Assembly (NCBI RefSeq): GCF_000281045.1
Contig: NW_008246102.1
Span: 1-43,015, forward strand
Length of the DNA: 43,015 nucleotides
Direction of reading: 5' to 3'
DNA from: Saprolegnia diclina VS20
Taxonomy: Eukaryota > Oomycota > Saprolegniomycetes > Saprolegniales > Saprolegniaceae
This document shows positions 10,517 to 20,467 of this stretch, piece after piece (the first letter of the stretch is position 1; each line of letters opens with the position of its first letter). The position numbers were made by a program, and so were the translations under genes. The notes under the pieces are model-generated. The model was not told where the DNA came from and did no database searches. It was given only the letters and a program-made list of their open reading frames with translations.

Positions 10517-12685
10517 ATGGCCGGTCGGTATCCTGGGCCGATCCTGACGTCGCTGGATGGCGTCGCCGCATGGAGGACGAGCTTCCTCACATGCACCGAG
10601 ACCGACGCTCACATCAAGTACTACCTGACCAAGGACTACCTCGACCCGAGCTTGGCCGATGCGATCACGGCCGACGACATGGCCCAGATGCTCCGCGATG
10701 CCAAGGCGCTCATGCCCACGTCGCGACTCGACGACTTGCCGCCGGACGAGCGCGCGGCCGCGCTCGCGCAGCGCCGCAGTCAGTACAACGCGCACATCAA
10801 CGTCTTTAAGGAGTCGCTTCTGGGGTCGCTCCAAGCGGCCCGCGCCAAGGCCGCCGCTGCCTACTTGTCGTCGGCGATCGCGCCAGCGCTGGCGGTCGGG
10901 AACCGGTCGGATCCGTACAAGCTTTGGCAGCGCTTACAGCGTCCTGCGTCCAGCGGCGACGTGATGGCCTTGTTGCAGGGCGTGCTCGACCTCTCATGCG
11001 AGCCGGCCTCGGGTGCGGCCTTCTTCACCTCGTTCGAAGCCGCCATGGCACCGCTCACGGCCGCGCTCTTGGACCACGAGCCAACGATCCAAGCGATCGA
11101 CGGGATCGAGTTCGACCCGGTCGCGGAGCCGTGGTTCGAGGCCTACCGGGCACACGTCGCCGACAAGGTCCAGGCGACGCTGCTCGCGACGCTCTTTGCG
11201 CCCGAGCTCAACCTGCAGTTTCGTGCGTGGAGCAAGATGAAGCTCGAGTATCGCTTCCTCCGCCAGCGCGTCGAGAACTACCTCCGCGATCTGCCACCCG
11301 GCGCGACGCTCAAGCGCAAGCAGCCAACCGCGGTCACCCCATCGCAGGCCAAGAAGCCCAAACCCGCCAACTCGAACGATGACGACGCTGTCGACGTCAA
11401 GATGGAACCAAGCACCGAAGCACCGGTGGCGCCAACACCCACCAACATGATGTCGTTCGCAGAGTACCACAAGCGCCGGACGACAGCTTCCAGTCCGCCC
11501 CGTCCTTCGCCATTAGTGCACGCTGCTCAACCTCCCGCAAGTAGCAACCACGGCCGGTCCGAACCGCCTGCGCATGAAGCCGCGCCGAGCGCCGCCAGCT
11601 TCCTGAGTAGTCTCGACCACCTCCTCGACGAGTCGCGACCGGTCCGGGCTTCGCGCTGGGACACGCAAAGCGACGAGCAATCGAGCTACTACCACGAAGA
11701 AGCCAGCTACATGAACCAGCCGCTGTCATCGCCTCGGCCCGGCGCGCGGCGTGTGGTCGCGTACACCGAGACGCCGGTCGAGCGCAAGTGTCTGCCGCAC
11801 GAAGACAAGTACGCTCTGCAAGAGATCCCCGTGGGGTCGACGTGCGACTATTGCTACTCGTCCAAGCACGCGCTCGCGCAGTGCCCGGCGCTCATCGGCG
11901 ACTTGCGCCGCCACCGCGTCCGCGCCAACTTTGTCGTGCCACCGGGCCTCGTGTGCCCGTACTGCGCGCTCTTCGACGACGTCTATGCCCACGCGACCGC
12001 CGACTGCACGCGCCTCGGGGCCGACACGGCCCGCGGCAAAGTCCATCCGAGCTATCGCGCCGTGGCGATTCGCCCGTCGCAGGTCCGCGGCTGCCTCTAC
12101 TGCGGCGCCGACAACCACATGCTCACCCGATGCTTCAAGCTGCTCCAAGACATGCGATTCAAGCGCGTGCGCTCCGACTTTGTGGTGCCCGTCGGGTTTC
12201 TCTGCAGCTACTGCCTCCTCTTTGAGCACTACTACACGCACGACGAGTCGGTGTGCAAGAAGCTCAAGGACGCGCTCGTCGCCGGCAAGGTACACAAGGA
12301 CTTTGTGCTGCCACCCGGCAAGTCGATGCCGAAAGTCCCAGGGCGTGTTGTGAGCAGCGCGCCGTCGCTGGGGCCGCCGCTACCGAGGGACCCGCTCGGC
12401 CGCCCGGACGCCATGTGCGCCTACTGCGGCGCGACCTCGCATACCGCCAACAAGTGCCCGATCCTGTTGGGCGACGTCCGCAACCACCGCGTCCGGAACG
12501 GCTTTGTCGTGCCACCCGAGTACGTCTGCGCCTACTGCCACTTGGTGCAGGCCAAAGTCTCCTTTCACAGTGTGAGCGACTGCCCGGGCCTGCGCAACGA
12601 CATGCTGCACCGGTGCGTCGACGCGCGGTACGTGCATCCCGACAACACGCCGTGGCCGACAGTGCAGTCGCATCGATCGTGGTAG
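10517..12685 (+). CDS. Protein with three tandem pairs of CCHC-type zinc fingers
   Basis: Single-exon gene of 722 residues. The N-terminal 260 residues are mostly helical and I do not recognise them; they have some feel of a retroelement Gag capsid. A basic stretch (LKRKQP...AKKPKP, about 272-293) is a likely bipartite nuclear signal, followed by VKMEP, a possible SUMO site, and a Ser/Pro-rich linker. From residue 443 to about 690 there are three tandem units. Each has a finger of the form C-x2-C-x4-H-x4-C (CDYCYSSKHALAQC; CLYCGADNHMLTRC; CAYCGATSHTANKC), a conserved spacer ending in RVRxxFVVP, and a second finger C-x2-C-x8/9-H-x4-C (CPYCALFDDVYAHATADC). The second finger spacing is close to that of Nanos. 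An RNA-binding role is inferred. No protease, reverse transcriptase or integrase lies nearby, so this is not an intact retrotransposon. Confidence 0.75.
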   Translation: MAGRYPGPILTSLDGVAAWRTSFLTCTETDAHIKYYLTKDYLDPSLADAITADDMAQMLRDAKALMPTSRLDDLPPDERAAALAQRRSQYNAHINVFKESLLGSLQAARAKAAAAYLSSAIAPALAVGNRSDPYKLWQRLQRPASSGDVMALLQGVLDLSCEPASGAAFFTSFEAAMAPLTAALLDHEPTIQAIDGIEFDPVAEPWFEAYRAHVADKVQATLLATLFAPELNLQFRAWSKMKLEYRFLRQRVENYLRDLPPGATLKRKQPTAVTPSQAKKPKPANSNDDDAVDVKMEPSTEAPVAPTPTNMMSFAEYHKRRTTASSPPRPSPLVHAAQPPASSNHGRSEPPAHEAAPSAASFLSSLDHLLDESRPVRASRWDTQSDEQSSYYHEEASYMNQPLSSPRPGARRVVAYTETPVERKCLPHEDKYALQEIPVGSTCDYCYSSKHALAQCPALIGDLRRHRVRANFVVPPGLVCPYCALFDDVYAHATADCTRLGADTARGKVHPSYRAVAIRPSQVRGCLYCGADNHMLTRCFKLLQDMRFKRVRSDFVVPVGFLCSYCLLFEHYYTHDESVCKKLKDALVAGKVHKDFVLPPGKSMPKVPGRVVSSAPSLGPPLPRDPLGRPDAMCAYCGATSHTANKCPILLGDVRNHRVRNGFVVPPEYVCAYCHLVQAKVSFHSVSDCPGLRNDMLHRCVDARYVHPDNTPWPTVQSHRSW

Positions 12686-12761
12686 CACCGAGTAGAATAT
12701 CGTCGATAAGAGTGAACTGTTAGCCGGGTTTGCATCTAGTTGCAGATGGGCCGGGCGTTGC

Positions 12762-12769
12762 AACCGGTT
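12762..12769. promoter_or_regulatory. AACCGGTT palindrome upstream of bactofilin gene
   Basis: A perfect 8-bp palindrome, AACCGGTT, lies about 140 bp before the bactofilin start codon. The same octamer occurs twice just upstream of the DNAJC17-like gene. It equals the consensus bound by Grainyhead/CP2-type factors in animals and fungi; whether an oomycete factor uses it is unknown. Confidence 0.35.
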
Positions 12770-12909
12770 CAGGCGGTTGACTGCAAATAGACGTCGGCGT
12801 AACCACCGACCAGTTGTAGTACGGGATTCGATCGACCGTCGGCACGATAGCGCTCCCTCGAGTCAAGTTTGACGCCGCCGGCGACGACGACCTCGCGTCT
12901 CCTCCCAAG

Positions 12910-13530
12910 ATGGTCAGTCGCCAGCCGCCGCCCAAACCCAAGCGCACCACGTACCACGACGAGACCGACGCCGACACGTTCGAGTCGGACGACAGCTACT
13001 CGGCGCCTGTGGCTCCGCGCCGGGGCCGCAACCACCGCGCGACGTCGCAGTCGCCGCCCTCGTCGCCCGTGAGCAACCGCCCGGCGGTCGCGCCACTCAA
13101 GACCGTCGACGGCGAGGCCGAGACGACGATCGGTGTCGCCGTGAAAATGAAGGGCGAGCTCTCGTTCGAGCGCCTACTGCGGATCGAGGGCGAGTTTGAC
13201 GGCCGGCTTATCTCCAAGGGCAGCCTCATCATCGGCGCGAAAGGCCTCTTGACCGGCCCGGTCGAGGGCATGAAGGAGGTGCTTGTCTCGGGCGGCCGCA
13301 TCATTGGCAACATCAACGTCGAGCGGCTCGTACTGCGGGACAAGGGCCAGATCTTTGGCAATGTGACTGCGAAAAGCATCCGCATCGATCCCGACTGCGT
13401 CGTGCTTGGCTCGCTCAACGTCAACCCGCACGCGCCGTCGCGGATCAACCTCAAGGGTGAGCCGGTCACCGAGGAGCCCAAGCCGCCGGCGCCAGTGACA
13501 CCGGCACCACCGACGCAACCCGTCGCGTGA
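12910..13530 (+). CDS. Bactofilin-family polymer-forming protein
   Basis: Single-exon gene of 206 residues. Residues 1-65 are a polar, Pro/Ser/Arg-rich tail. Residues about 66-185 show the bactofilin (DUF583) right-handed beta-helix pattern of short strands broken by glycines: TTIGVAVKMKGELSF, LLRIEGEFDGRLISKGSLII, AKGLLTGPVEG, GGRIIGNINVERL, KGQIFGNVTAKSI. The C terminus is a Pro/Ala tail. In bacteria bactofilins self-assemble without nucleotide into membrane-associated filaments that scaffold cell-shape enzymes; disordered tails on both sides of the helix are typical. The gene is flanked by eukaryotic genes of similar GC content, so it is not bacterial contamination. The ATG at 12910 is taken as start because it is the first in frame. 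A cytoskeletal or membrane-scaffold role is inferred. Confidence 0.85.
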   Translation: MVSRQPPPKPKRTTYHDETDADTFESDDSYSAPVAPRRGRNHRATSQSPPSSPVSNRPAVAPLKTVDGEAETTIGVAVKMKGELSFERLLRIEGEFDGRLISKGSLIIGAKGLLTGPVEGMKEVLVSGGRIIGNINVERLVLRDKGQIFGNVTAKSIRIDPDCVVLGSLNVNPHAPSRINLKGEPVTEEPKPPAPVTPAPPTQPVA

Positions 13531-14648
13531 GCCTCTCCTAGCTGTATTATAATCGCAACTTTAGCTACCCTGGTGCTATTCCTTGGCACTGCAATGAGCA
13601 AAGTCCTCGGGTTTTGCGCATCCCGAAGGAGAAAAACCTATTTTAGAATGACAAAAAGGGGTAATGTCATCCCTGTTGCTGACATGTCAAGGTGTTTAAC
13701 GTAGTTTTACCGACCTGTATGGGTTTATACCAGGTGCGTACCGGCTTGGGCGGGACGCCGCGTCGATCAGTCTCACGGCCATCGTCACGAGCTGGCGCGT
13801 CCACGCGTCGAGCGTAATAGCGAGAATCTTTGGGATGGTGGCTCGACACCCAAGTTTGCTGCTTGAACGCTAATCATAGCACAGGCAGTTTGAGAGAATG
13901 GGCAATTTCCTTGATGGGACGAGTACTGCCTGCCCGTGAAGGACTCATGAAGACGAATAGGTAGCAGCGTCGAGCGTCTTGCTTGAGCGGGGTCTGCGCG
14001 TCGATGGCTCTGACGTGGCAGCACGAGTCGCGATCACATGGACCAATCACATGCTGGGAAGCACCTCCCGCCAACCCAAACTGACCAATCAGCTTCGATG
14101 ACACCAACTTGAGGTCGCAACCAAGAACTGAGACCTGAGACCCGAGACCGAAGCAAGACCATCGTTGGAAGCACCCTCGACATCGTCCGTAGCAGTAAGC
14201 GCTTGCAACGCGCTGCATCAGAGTCCTCTGCTGTCGGTTCTTCGTCACCCGCGTGTCGCAACGCCCGTTCGAGACGCCCATCGTTCGTCTCTGCACTCTG
14301 AAAGCGGGGACTCGCTCGCCCAAACGATTCCGCTTCTGCGAACTCTTAGGTGATGCGGCTCAAACGGCTGCCATTAGCTGCTGCACGTGGCGGTGCCAGC
14401 CGCGTTGTGTCCTTCTTGACCCTTCATGCACATAGGCGTCCATCATTCGCCACCACAGCGGCAATCTGCACGAGCGACATCAGCTGACGCGCCTGCACGG
14501 ACGAGTACCTTGATGACGGGCTTGGCTACTGGTAGCTACTAGTACTGCCGGAAGGCTGATATGTCGTACGTGCGACTAAGGTTCGACTAGAGTTTATCGT
14601 TGCACGAACGCTAATCAGTCGGTGGCTCGTGATGGCGCCGAGGGTATC
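13531..14648. other. Intergenic region, 1.1 kb
   Basis: No gene is supported. Two CCAAT-type pentamers (GACCAATCA near 14040 and GACCAATCA near 14085) occur about 45 bp apart and might belong to the promoter of the downstream PP2C gene, although they lie some 550 bp before its proposed start. Open frames here are short and of mixed composition. A small 5' exon of the PP2C gene cannot be excluded. Confidence 0.35.
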
Positions 14649-16393
14649 ATGGCGACCCCGATCTTTGGCGCCCGTTCGACGGGTGCCCGGCTAAGTGCGC
14701 CTCCGAGTCCGCACTTAGGTGTTTTCGGAAAGCATTGCGAAGCGCAGTTCCAAATTTACCTCGGCCCGACCAAGTCGCTGTCTCGCGCCGTGTCGCACGT
14801 GACCGCCGCCTGTACCTCTGCCGACCGCGCTTTGGACCGCTGCCTTGCCCGCATGAGCGATATCGCCATGGAGACGCCGGGTACGACGGCTAATGACGTC
14901 GACGCGACGCCCACGAAGGCGTCGGCGCGATCTTTGTCGCTGGTCGTATCATCGCCGCGCAACGACATTGCGCAGACGCCGGGCCGCACCGCGGTGCGCC
15001 TTCTTAACTTTTCGCGCCGGCCGCAGCAGGCCAAGCAGCCGTACGACGCGCCCGTCTCGACGCTGCTGCGCGCGCGCGGCGTCAAGCTCTCGCCGCGACC
15101 GCTCTCGCCCGGCCACGAGACCATCCCGCTCGACGTGCGATGGAAGAAGCGCGCCCGGTCGAGCTCCAAAGGCCTCGTCGACGCGACCGGGCCGAAGAAA
15201 TCGAAATGCTCGCCGCCGCCTGTCGCGCTCACGTACCCGTCGCGCGTGAAGGGAAAAGCCAAGATGTCAACCGCGATCGACGCGGCGATCCGAAGCTTCC
15301 AGCGCGACCAGCTCAAGACGACGACGTACTACCACGCGCCGACGTGCCATGTCGTCGTCTCGCGAACGCAGGGCACGCGGCCGTACATGGAGGACGAACA
15401 CGTGGTGCAGAAACAGGTGTTTGAGGACTCGGGCGCGAGCGCCTTTGGCATCTTTGACGGGCACAACGGCGGGTGGGCGGCCGAGTTTGCCTCGACGCGC
15501 CTCGTCGAGCTCGTGAGCGCACACGACGGCCTGCACGCGATCGCGTCGCGCTACGCACCGCTCTCAATAGCTGCCGACGTACCGGTTGACGTGTCCGAGG
15601 CCGACGTTCACGCTGTCTACGAGGGCCTCACCGAGGTCTTCCTCTCGCTCGACAACGAGATTCTCACGCAGACCATCGCACGCAAGCAGCGCGACGGCGC
15701 GACCGGGCTGCTGCTCTTGGTGCTGGGACCACATGTCTTCTGCGCCAATGTGGGGGATACGCGGGCCGTCCGGGGCACGTGGTCCAAGGCCGACGACAGC
15801 GTCTCCACGGACCGCGTCTCGCTCGACCACAAGCCGACGCTCGAGGCGGAGACAGCGCGCATCGTCGCCGCTGGGGGGCAGGTGGCGTCCTTTCATGACC
15901 TCTTGTCTCCGATGTAGCACTCAGGCCTCGCTGCAGGTGATCTTCTCGGGCTGCTGGCGCGTTGCCCATGAAAAGGTCGGCCTCCGACTCGCAGTCAGTC
16001 GGTCGTTTGGCGACCACCCGCTCAAGCTGCAGCTCCCGTCGTCCTGCACGGCGCCGCTCGTCTCGTGCGTGCCGAGTGTGCGCCACTTCCGCATCGACGC
16101 AGAGTCGGCCTCGGACTTTGTCGTCCTCGCCAGGTACGACGCCTGTCGGTTCGAAGGGCTCACGGACGACGTGTAGCGACGGGCTCTGGGATCGGCTTGA
16201 CGACGACGAAGCGGTCGCGACGGTGCAGACAGCGCTGGCGCAGGCGGCGGCCGGCGAGGGCGGCTTGAAGGACCGACTCAAGGCGGCCGCCAACGCGCTC
16301 ATCCAGTCGGCGCTCGAGCGCAAGAGCTACGACAACATAACGACGCTCCTCGTGGTGCTCAAGGCGCCGTCCGTCGTCGCGTTGACGTCCTAA
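14649..16393 (+). CDS. PP2C-family Ser/Thr protein phosphatase (three exons)
   Basis: Proposed exons 14649-15881, 15937-16133 and 16177-16393 give 548 residues. The introns are 55 and 43 bp; both junctions restore PP2C motifs (AAGGQ joined to VIFSGCWRV, and VVLA joined to SDGLWD), which is strong support. Residues 1 to about 220 are a Ser/Pro/Arg-rich N-terminal extension, perhaps regulatory. The catalytic domain begins near 230. It has RPYMED (247-249), GIFDGHNGG (D270), CANVGDTRAV, LAVSRSFGDHPLK, VVLASDGLWD and YDNITTLLV, so the acidic residues that bind the two metal ions are present and the enzyme should be active. The Arg in RPYMED is the usual phosphate-binding residue. The ATG at 14649 is the first in frame after an upstream GTG; an upstream exon is possible. 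The gene ends 93 bp from the convergent ZNF598-like gene. Confidence 0.88.
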
Positions 16394-16486
16394 GTTATAT
16401 ACCATTATATATACATACATCCTCCGACAACCCTAACCGTTGGCAATTTTATATTATGTTGTCTACTAGTGCTACAGGAGGGTTTG

Positions 16487-18653
16487 CTAGGCGGTTAAAG
16501 GCTCCGCCTCGTCGTCGGAGGCCACGACGTCGGTGCGCCGGAGGAACTCGAGCCGCGTCGCGCCTTCGGTCGTGACGGCCGTCGGGTTGATGAGCGCGTC
16601 ATCTTCGTCGTCGTCGTCGCTCCAGGCGTCCGGTGCGACGACGACCGGCGGTGGAGGCGGGAGCGACTCCCACCCACGGCCCACGGGCAGCTGCACGTTG
16701 CGCTCGACGATGACGCGCGCGCGGCGCACGCGGGGCTTTTCTGGCTTGGGTCCTTGGAGAAACTGCGAGAGCGTCACCGGGGGCACGGCCGACGTCGGCG
16801 TCTTGATGAGCGAGATGAACCGGCGCGGCTCGACGTCCCGGGACACCGACTGCAGCTGGTAAAACACAGCGAGTTCATGCATCATGCGCCGGTGGTCGCG
16901 GGGCATGGCCTTGAGGTGGAGGCTGAAGCTCGAGCGGTCCGCGAGCATGGCTTCAATCTGGCGCTCGATCGTGCAGAGCGTCCGGAACTTGGTGCGCCCC
17001 CACTCTTGGAGCTCGGCCGAGTACTTGGGGCCGAGTTCGGTTGCGAGTGCGTCGGGCGTCGTCGACGCCGGTCGTCCAAAGGCCGTCGCCAGCGCCTGAT
17101 TCCGCTGCAAAAGCGCGGTCGCGATTGTCTGCCGCGGTACGACCGGCGTCGGTGCCGGGGTTGGCGTCCGCGTCGGCGCAATCGCCGGTGCCGGCAGCGG
17201 CGCCAACGGTGCTGTTGCCGTCGGCAGCGCCGGAAAGGCTTCGCGCGCGACCGCCGGTGTGTGGTGCGCCGCTCGCTCATAGTCCCAGACGTCGCTATGG
17301 ACTTCGCTCGGCAGCTCCATCGGGCGACCGGCAAACTGCGCGAGGAAGCGCGTGTCGTCGCCGTGCAAGCCAAACACGTGGTTCTGGTACTCGAGCTCGT
17401 CGTTAAATACCACAAAGCGGTTGCCGAGACTAGAAACCAGACCTGAGATTCCAGATTCTGGTCACCAATCAACACGTACCACGTGGGGTGTTCGCAGAGG
17501 TGGTGCTGCTTGCGAAAGTGCGACTCGAGGCCAATGCTACATCGCGTCTCAGAGCCAGATTCGACAAAGATGGGACGTACTAGTTGCGGTAGTAGCGGTG
17601 GCCGGCGTTGCAGAGGTGGCACTTGAAGTGGTCCTGCTCGAGGTGCGTATGCAGCTCGACGTCCGAGTAGAAGCGACGGAGGCAAAACTCGCAGTTCGGG
17701 TGGTACTCGCGGAACTTCTGCGTCGAGTGCTGCCGGTTGATCTGCGAGTTGTGGGCCTTGAGCTGGCCCTTCGTGTACAGCGGCTGCTCGTAGGCAAAGA
17801 AATGCTGGTGCGAGAGGCAGAGCTCGCAGAACGACAGCTTGTGCGCGCTGTGCATGTGGGCCGCAAACTCTTCCGGTGTCTTGAAGACCTTGGCGTGGCA
17901 GTGGCGACACTGCAGCGTACGCAGTGCCACAAGCTCCGCGTGATGGTCGTCGCACTGGCTGAAGAACATCTCGGCCTTCTCGTCCAGCGTGACGCCCGGA
18001 CCGCCCGTCTCGCCCCAGATGCCAAAGCTCGCGTACGGCGCGACGACCTTGGTCACGATGACGCGGTCGTTGGTTTGCTTGCAGATCGGGCACTGCTTGT
18101 CCTTCATGAGGAGGCGCATGCGCATCGAGCACAACGAGCAGATGCCCGCATGGTTGCACTCGCCGATCGCGTGGTACGTGAACGGCTCGGCGCATACGAG
18201 GCAGCACTCGTCCTCGCCGTCGTCGTCGTTCGTCATCGTCGTCGTTGCGGTGGCCGTCGTCGGCGCCGGTGCGGCCACGGGCGCCTTGGCCTTGGCTCTG
18301 GACTTGCGCGACCGGGATTTTTTCTTGGCCTCGGACGGCGCCGCCTCGGCGGTCGCCGCCGGCGCTGGTATCGGCGTCGGATTCGTCGGCCCCGTACTCG
18401 CCTTGGGCTGGCGCTGCTTCCGCGCCGGCTTGGGCTCGTTCTTGGCCTCGTTCTTGGCCTCTTGCTTGGCCGCCGGGGGGCTACCTGCAGCTCGGGGCTT
18501 GCGCGTCCGCTTGTTCCGGGCGGGGTCGGCCGCGCGGCCGGACGTCGCCTGCGAGGGTGACGTGGTCGTGGGCGTGAAGGACTGGGCGGAGGCGCGGAGG
18601 AGGTTGGTCGTGACGGCCGCGGGGGTCATCCGCACGGTCGATCCAGTAGCCAT
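16487..18653 (-). CDS. ZNF598/Hel2-like RING E3 ligase with R3H-like domain (three exons)
   Basis: Exons on the minus strand: 18653-17581, 17536-17480 and 17429-16487 (introns of 44 and 50 bp, phase 2 both), giving 690 residues. A low-complexity Ala/Pro/Lys-rich tail (1-145) leads to a RING (CCLVCAEPF, ECNHAGICSLC, KQCPICK; about 150-192). This is followed by a row of C2H2-type fingers (CRHCHAKVF, CELCLSHQHFF, CEFCLRRFYSDVELHTHLEQ, CHLCN, then HFRKQHHLCEHPTC) and RFVVFNDELEYQNHVFGLHG. The order matches ZNF598 of animals and Hel2 of yeast, which ubiquitinate 40S proteins at collided ribosomes. The splice junctions fall inside conserved fingers and restore them. Near the C terminus, MPRDHRRMMHELAVFYQL with SVSRDVEPRRFISLIK reads as an R3H single-strand nucleic-acid-binding domain, as in NFX1; I do not know it in ZNF598. 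An acidic tail follows. Confidence 0.85.
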
Positions 18654-19367
18654 TATTGCTCGAAGGAAATGATGTTGTGCTGGCCACGGTGCTGTGCGTA
18701 CTAAAATGCACGAAATTTTATTCTATCTCGATCGTTGTATCCAAATGAAAATAAATACAGACGACGGTTTAGCGCGTTTAACGTCATTAAACCATCACTC
18801 TCCGCCACCAACATTGCGACTCCGACGCCACCAACTGAAGAGGCAGAGAACTTTCCCTCGGAAGTTGACACGATGCGACGACGACCACGCGCCTGGACGC
18901 AAGGACAATATTCTTGTGGTTCTCGTACACAGCAGTGCGAGAGTGCTGGCGGACGGCGCGAGGACCAGCCGCTGCCGCACCAGGTTCTAGAAGCTGTTCT
19001 AGAGACGCCGGCTCCTTTCTGGTGGCATGATCTGGTGATACAACCGCTGCATCGCACCAGACGAGTGATATTAGGCTAGCTCTGTCTAACGTAGTCAGTC
19101 GGTTTGCAGCAATGGAATGTACTAAGCTTTGATCCTTGGTACCGGCAGTTTGTTTGTAGGATATTCCCTTGCATGTCGTGGCAGCACCGTCATTGATGAC
19201 GCGAAAAACGCGTTTTTCAAGAAAAACCTCATGTGGCAGCGCGTGGTTGGCTGGAACCGCCTAGACTTCAAACCGGTTGCAACCGGCTACTTTGTTTTGG
19301 CCGGTTGAGAAAAAACCGGTTTTCAGCTCGGTTGGCCCATTCTGGGACGCGGGTGGCAGGTGGCAGG
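18654..19367. promoter_or_regulatory. Divergent intergenic region with AACCGGTT cluster
   Basis: This 0.7-kb spacer lies between the start codons of the ZNF598-like (minus) and DNAJC17-like (plus) genes. Its last 100 bp hold AACCGGTT at 19271-19278 and 19314-19321, and half-sites AACCGG (19281-19286) and CCGGTT (19301-19306). Four sites within about 50 bp suggest a regulatory element next to the DNAJC17-like start. The ZNF598-proximal half is AT-rich. No gene is supported in between. Confidence 0.45.
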
Positions 19368-20213
19368 ATGGCGGAGCGGTGCAAGTACGAGGTGCTGGGG
19401 CTACCGCCCCTCGCGGACGAGGATGCGATCAAGAAGGCCTTCCGCAAGATGTCGCTCAAGCACCACCCGGACAAGGGCGGCGACCCGGAGAAGTTCCACG
19501 AGCTCCAGCTCGCGAGTCAGTTCCTCCTCGACCCGGCCAACAAGCGCAAGTACGACAAGGAGCTCAGCAACATTTCGCTCGCGGCCAAGCAGCGCGACGA
19601 GCGCAAGAATGCCATGAACGAAGCGCGCAAGCGGGCATACGAGGACCTGCAGCGGCGCGAAGACATGGCTGAGAAGGTCGCCAAAAAGCCCAAGCACGCG
19701 ATGGACGCGCTGCGCGAGGACGCCCGCCGGCGCGCCGACGAGATCGCGGCCAAGCGCGCGCGGGACGCTGCCGAGCGCGCCGCGACCATCGGCCGCCCAG
19801 CAACGACCATTGCTGACGTCAAGCAGCGCTCAATCCGCGTCAAGTGGAGCAACCGTGTGGCGTCGCACTCGGACCAGACGCTCGTCAACACATTCCGCAA
19901 GTACGGCGAGATCGAAGCCGTCAAGGTCAAGACTAATTCGGCGACGCTCGTCTTTGCCGAGATGACGGCGGCGCTCTCGGCAGCCCGCGCCGAGGGCCAC
20001 AACACCGGTCTCTGGAAGGAGGTGACGCTGGTCGGCCACGCGATCCCGATGGCGAGTCCGTCAGCGTCGCCTGAGAGCGCGGCCACGTACGCTGGCACTC
20101 AGATCGACATGGATCTCGTCGCGAGTGCCGAGTACGATCTTATGGAAGCGTCCGTCATGGCGTATCTCGTGCAGCTGACGGGCCACGCCAACGTCGCCGA
20201 CTTGTTGCGATAG
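19368..20213 (+). CDS. DNAJC17-like J-domain/RRM protein
   Basis: Single-exon gene of 281 residues starting at the ATG at 19368 (an upstream in-frame codon is GTG). Residues 4-70 are a J domain: KYEVLGLPPLADEDAIKKAF with the Hsp70-stimulating HPD at 33-35 (LKHHPDKGG). A long charged helix (about 70-165, rich in Arg, Glu and Ala) follows. Residues about 172-240 form an RRM-like fold (SIRVKWSN as strand 1; TNSATLVFAEM as the RNP-like strand). J domain, charged helix and RRM in this order, at about 280-300 residues, is the arrangement of DNAJC17 (Cwf23 in yeasts), a spliceosome-associated co-chaperone. A nuclear role in pre-mRNA splicing is therefore likely, which fits a genome with many tiny introns. 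Confidence 0.85.
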   Translation: MAERCKYEVLGLPPLADEDAIKKAFRKMSLKHHPDKGGDPEKFHELQLASQFLLDPANKRKYDKELSNISLAAKQRDERKNAMNEARKRAYEDLQRREDMAEKVAKKPKHAMDALREDARRRADEIAAKRARDAAERAATIGRPATTIADVKQRSIRVKWSNRVASHSDQTLVNTFRKYGEIEAVKVKTNSATLVFAEMTAALSAARAEGHNTGLWKEVTLVGHAIPMASPSASPESAATYAGTQIDMDLVASAEYDLMEASVMAYLVQLTGHANVADLLR

Positions 20214-20467
20214 AGACGTCGACGAGTAGAAGAACACGACGCTGAATGTAATATATCTATCGAGTATGACACAGGATCTTCGTTGGCCCGTGTATCGCCG
20301 AGTCTGTCGGCCCCCGGATCCCACCCTATTTCGCCTTCCGAGTTGAAAAATTGATATTGTTTCAAGTTGGCTGCCTAAAGCCCGACGCTGGCTGGCAAAA
20401 TGCAAATTCCGTTTGACAAAATGCGAAAGGTCGCGCTGCTTGGCCGCGAAACGCTCACGATCCTGAG

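Noticed and set aside
10517-12685. Intact LTR retrotransposon
   Set aside because: No LTRs, protease, reverse transcriptase, RNase H or integrase could be read around the zinc-finger gene.
12910-13530. Bactofilin gene as bacterial contamination
   Set aside because: It sits within continuous eukaryotic sequence, with similar GC and neighbouring genes that carry spliceosomal introns.
15882-15917. Stop codon at 15917 as the end of the PP2C gene
   Set aside because: It lies inside an intron; splicing 15881 to 15937 restores the WRV and SRSFGD motifs that every PP2C has.
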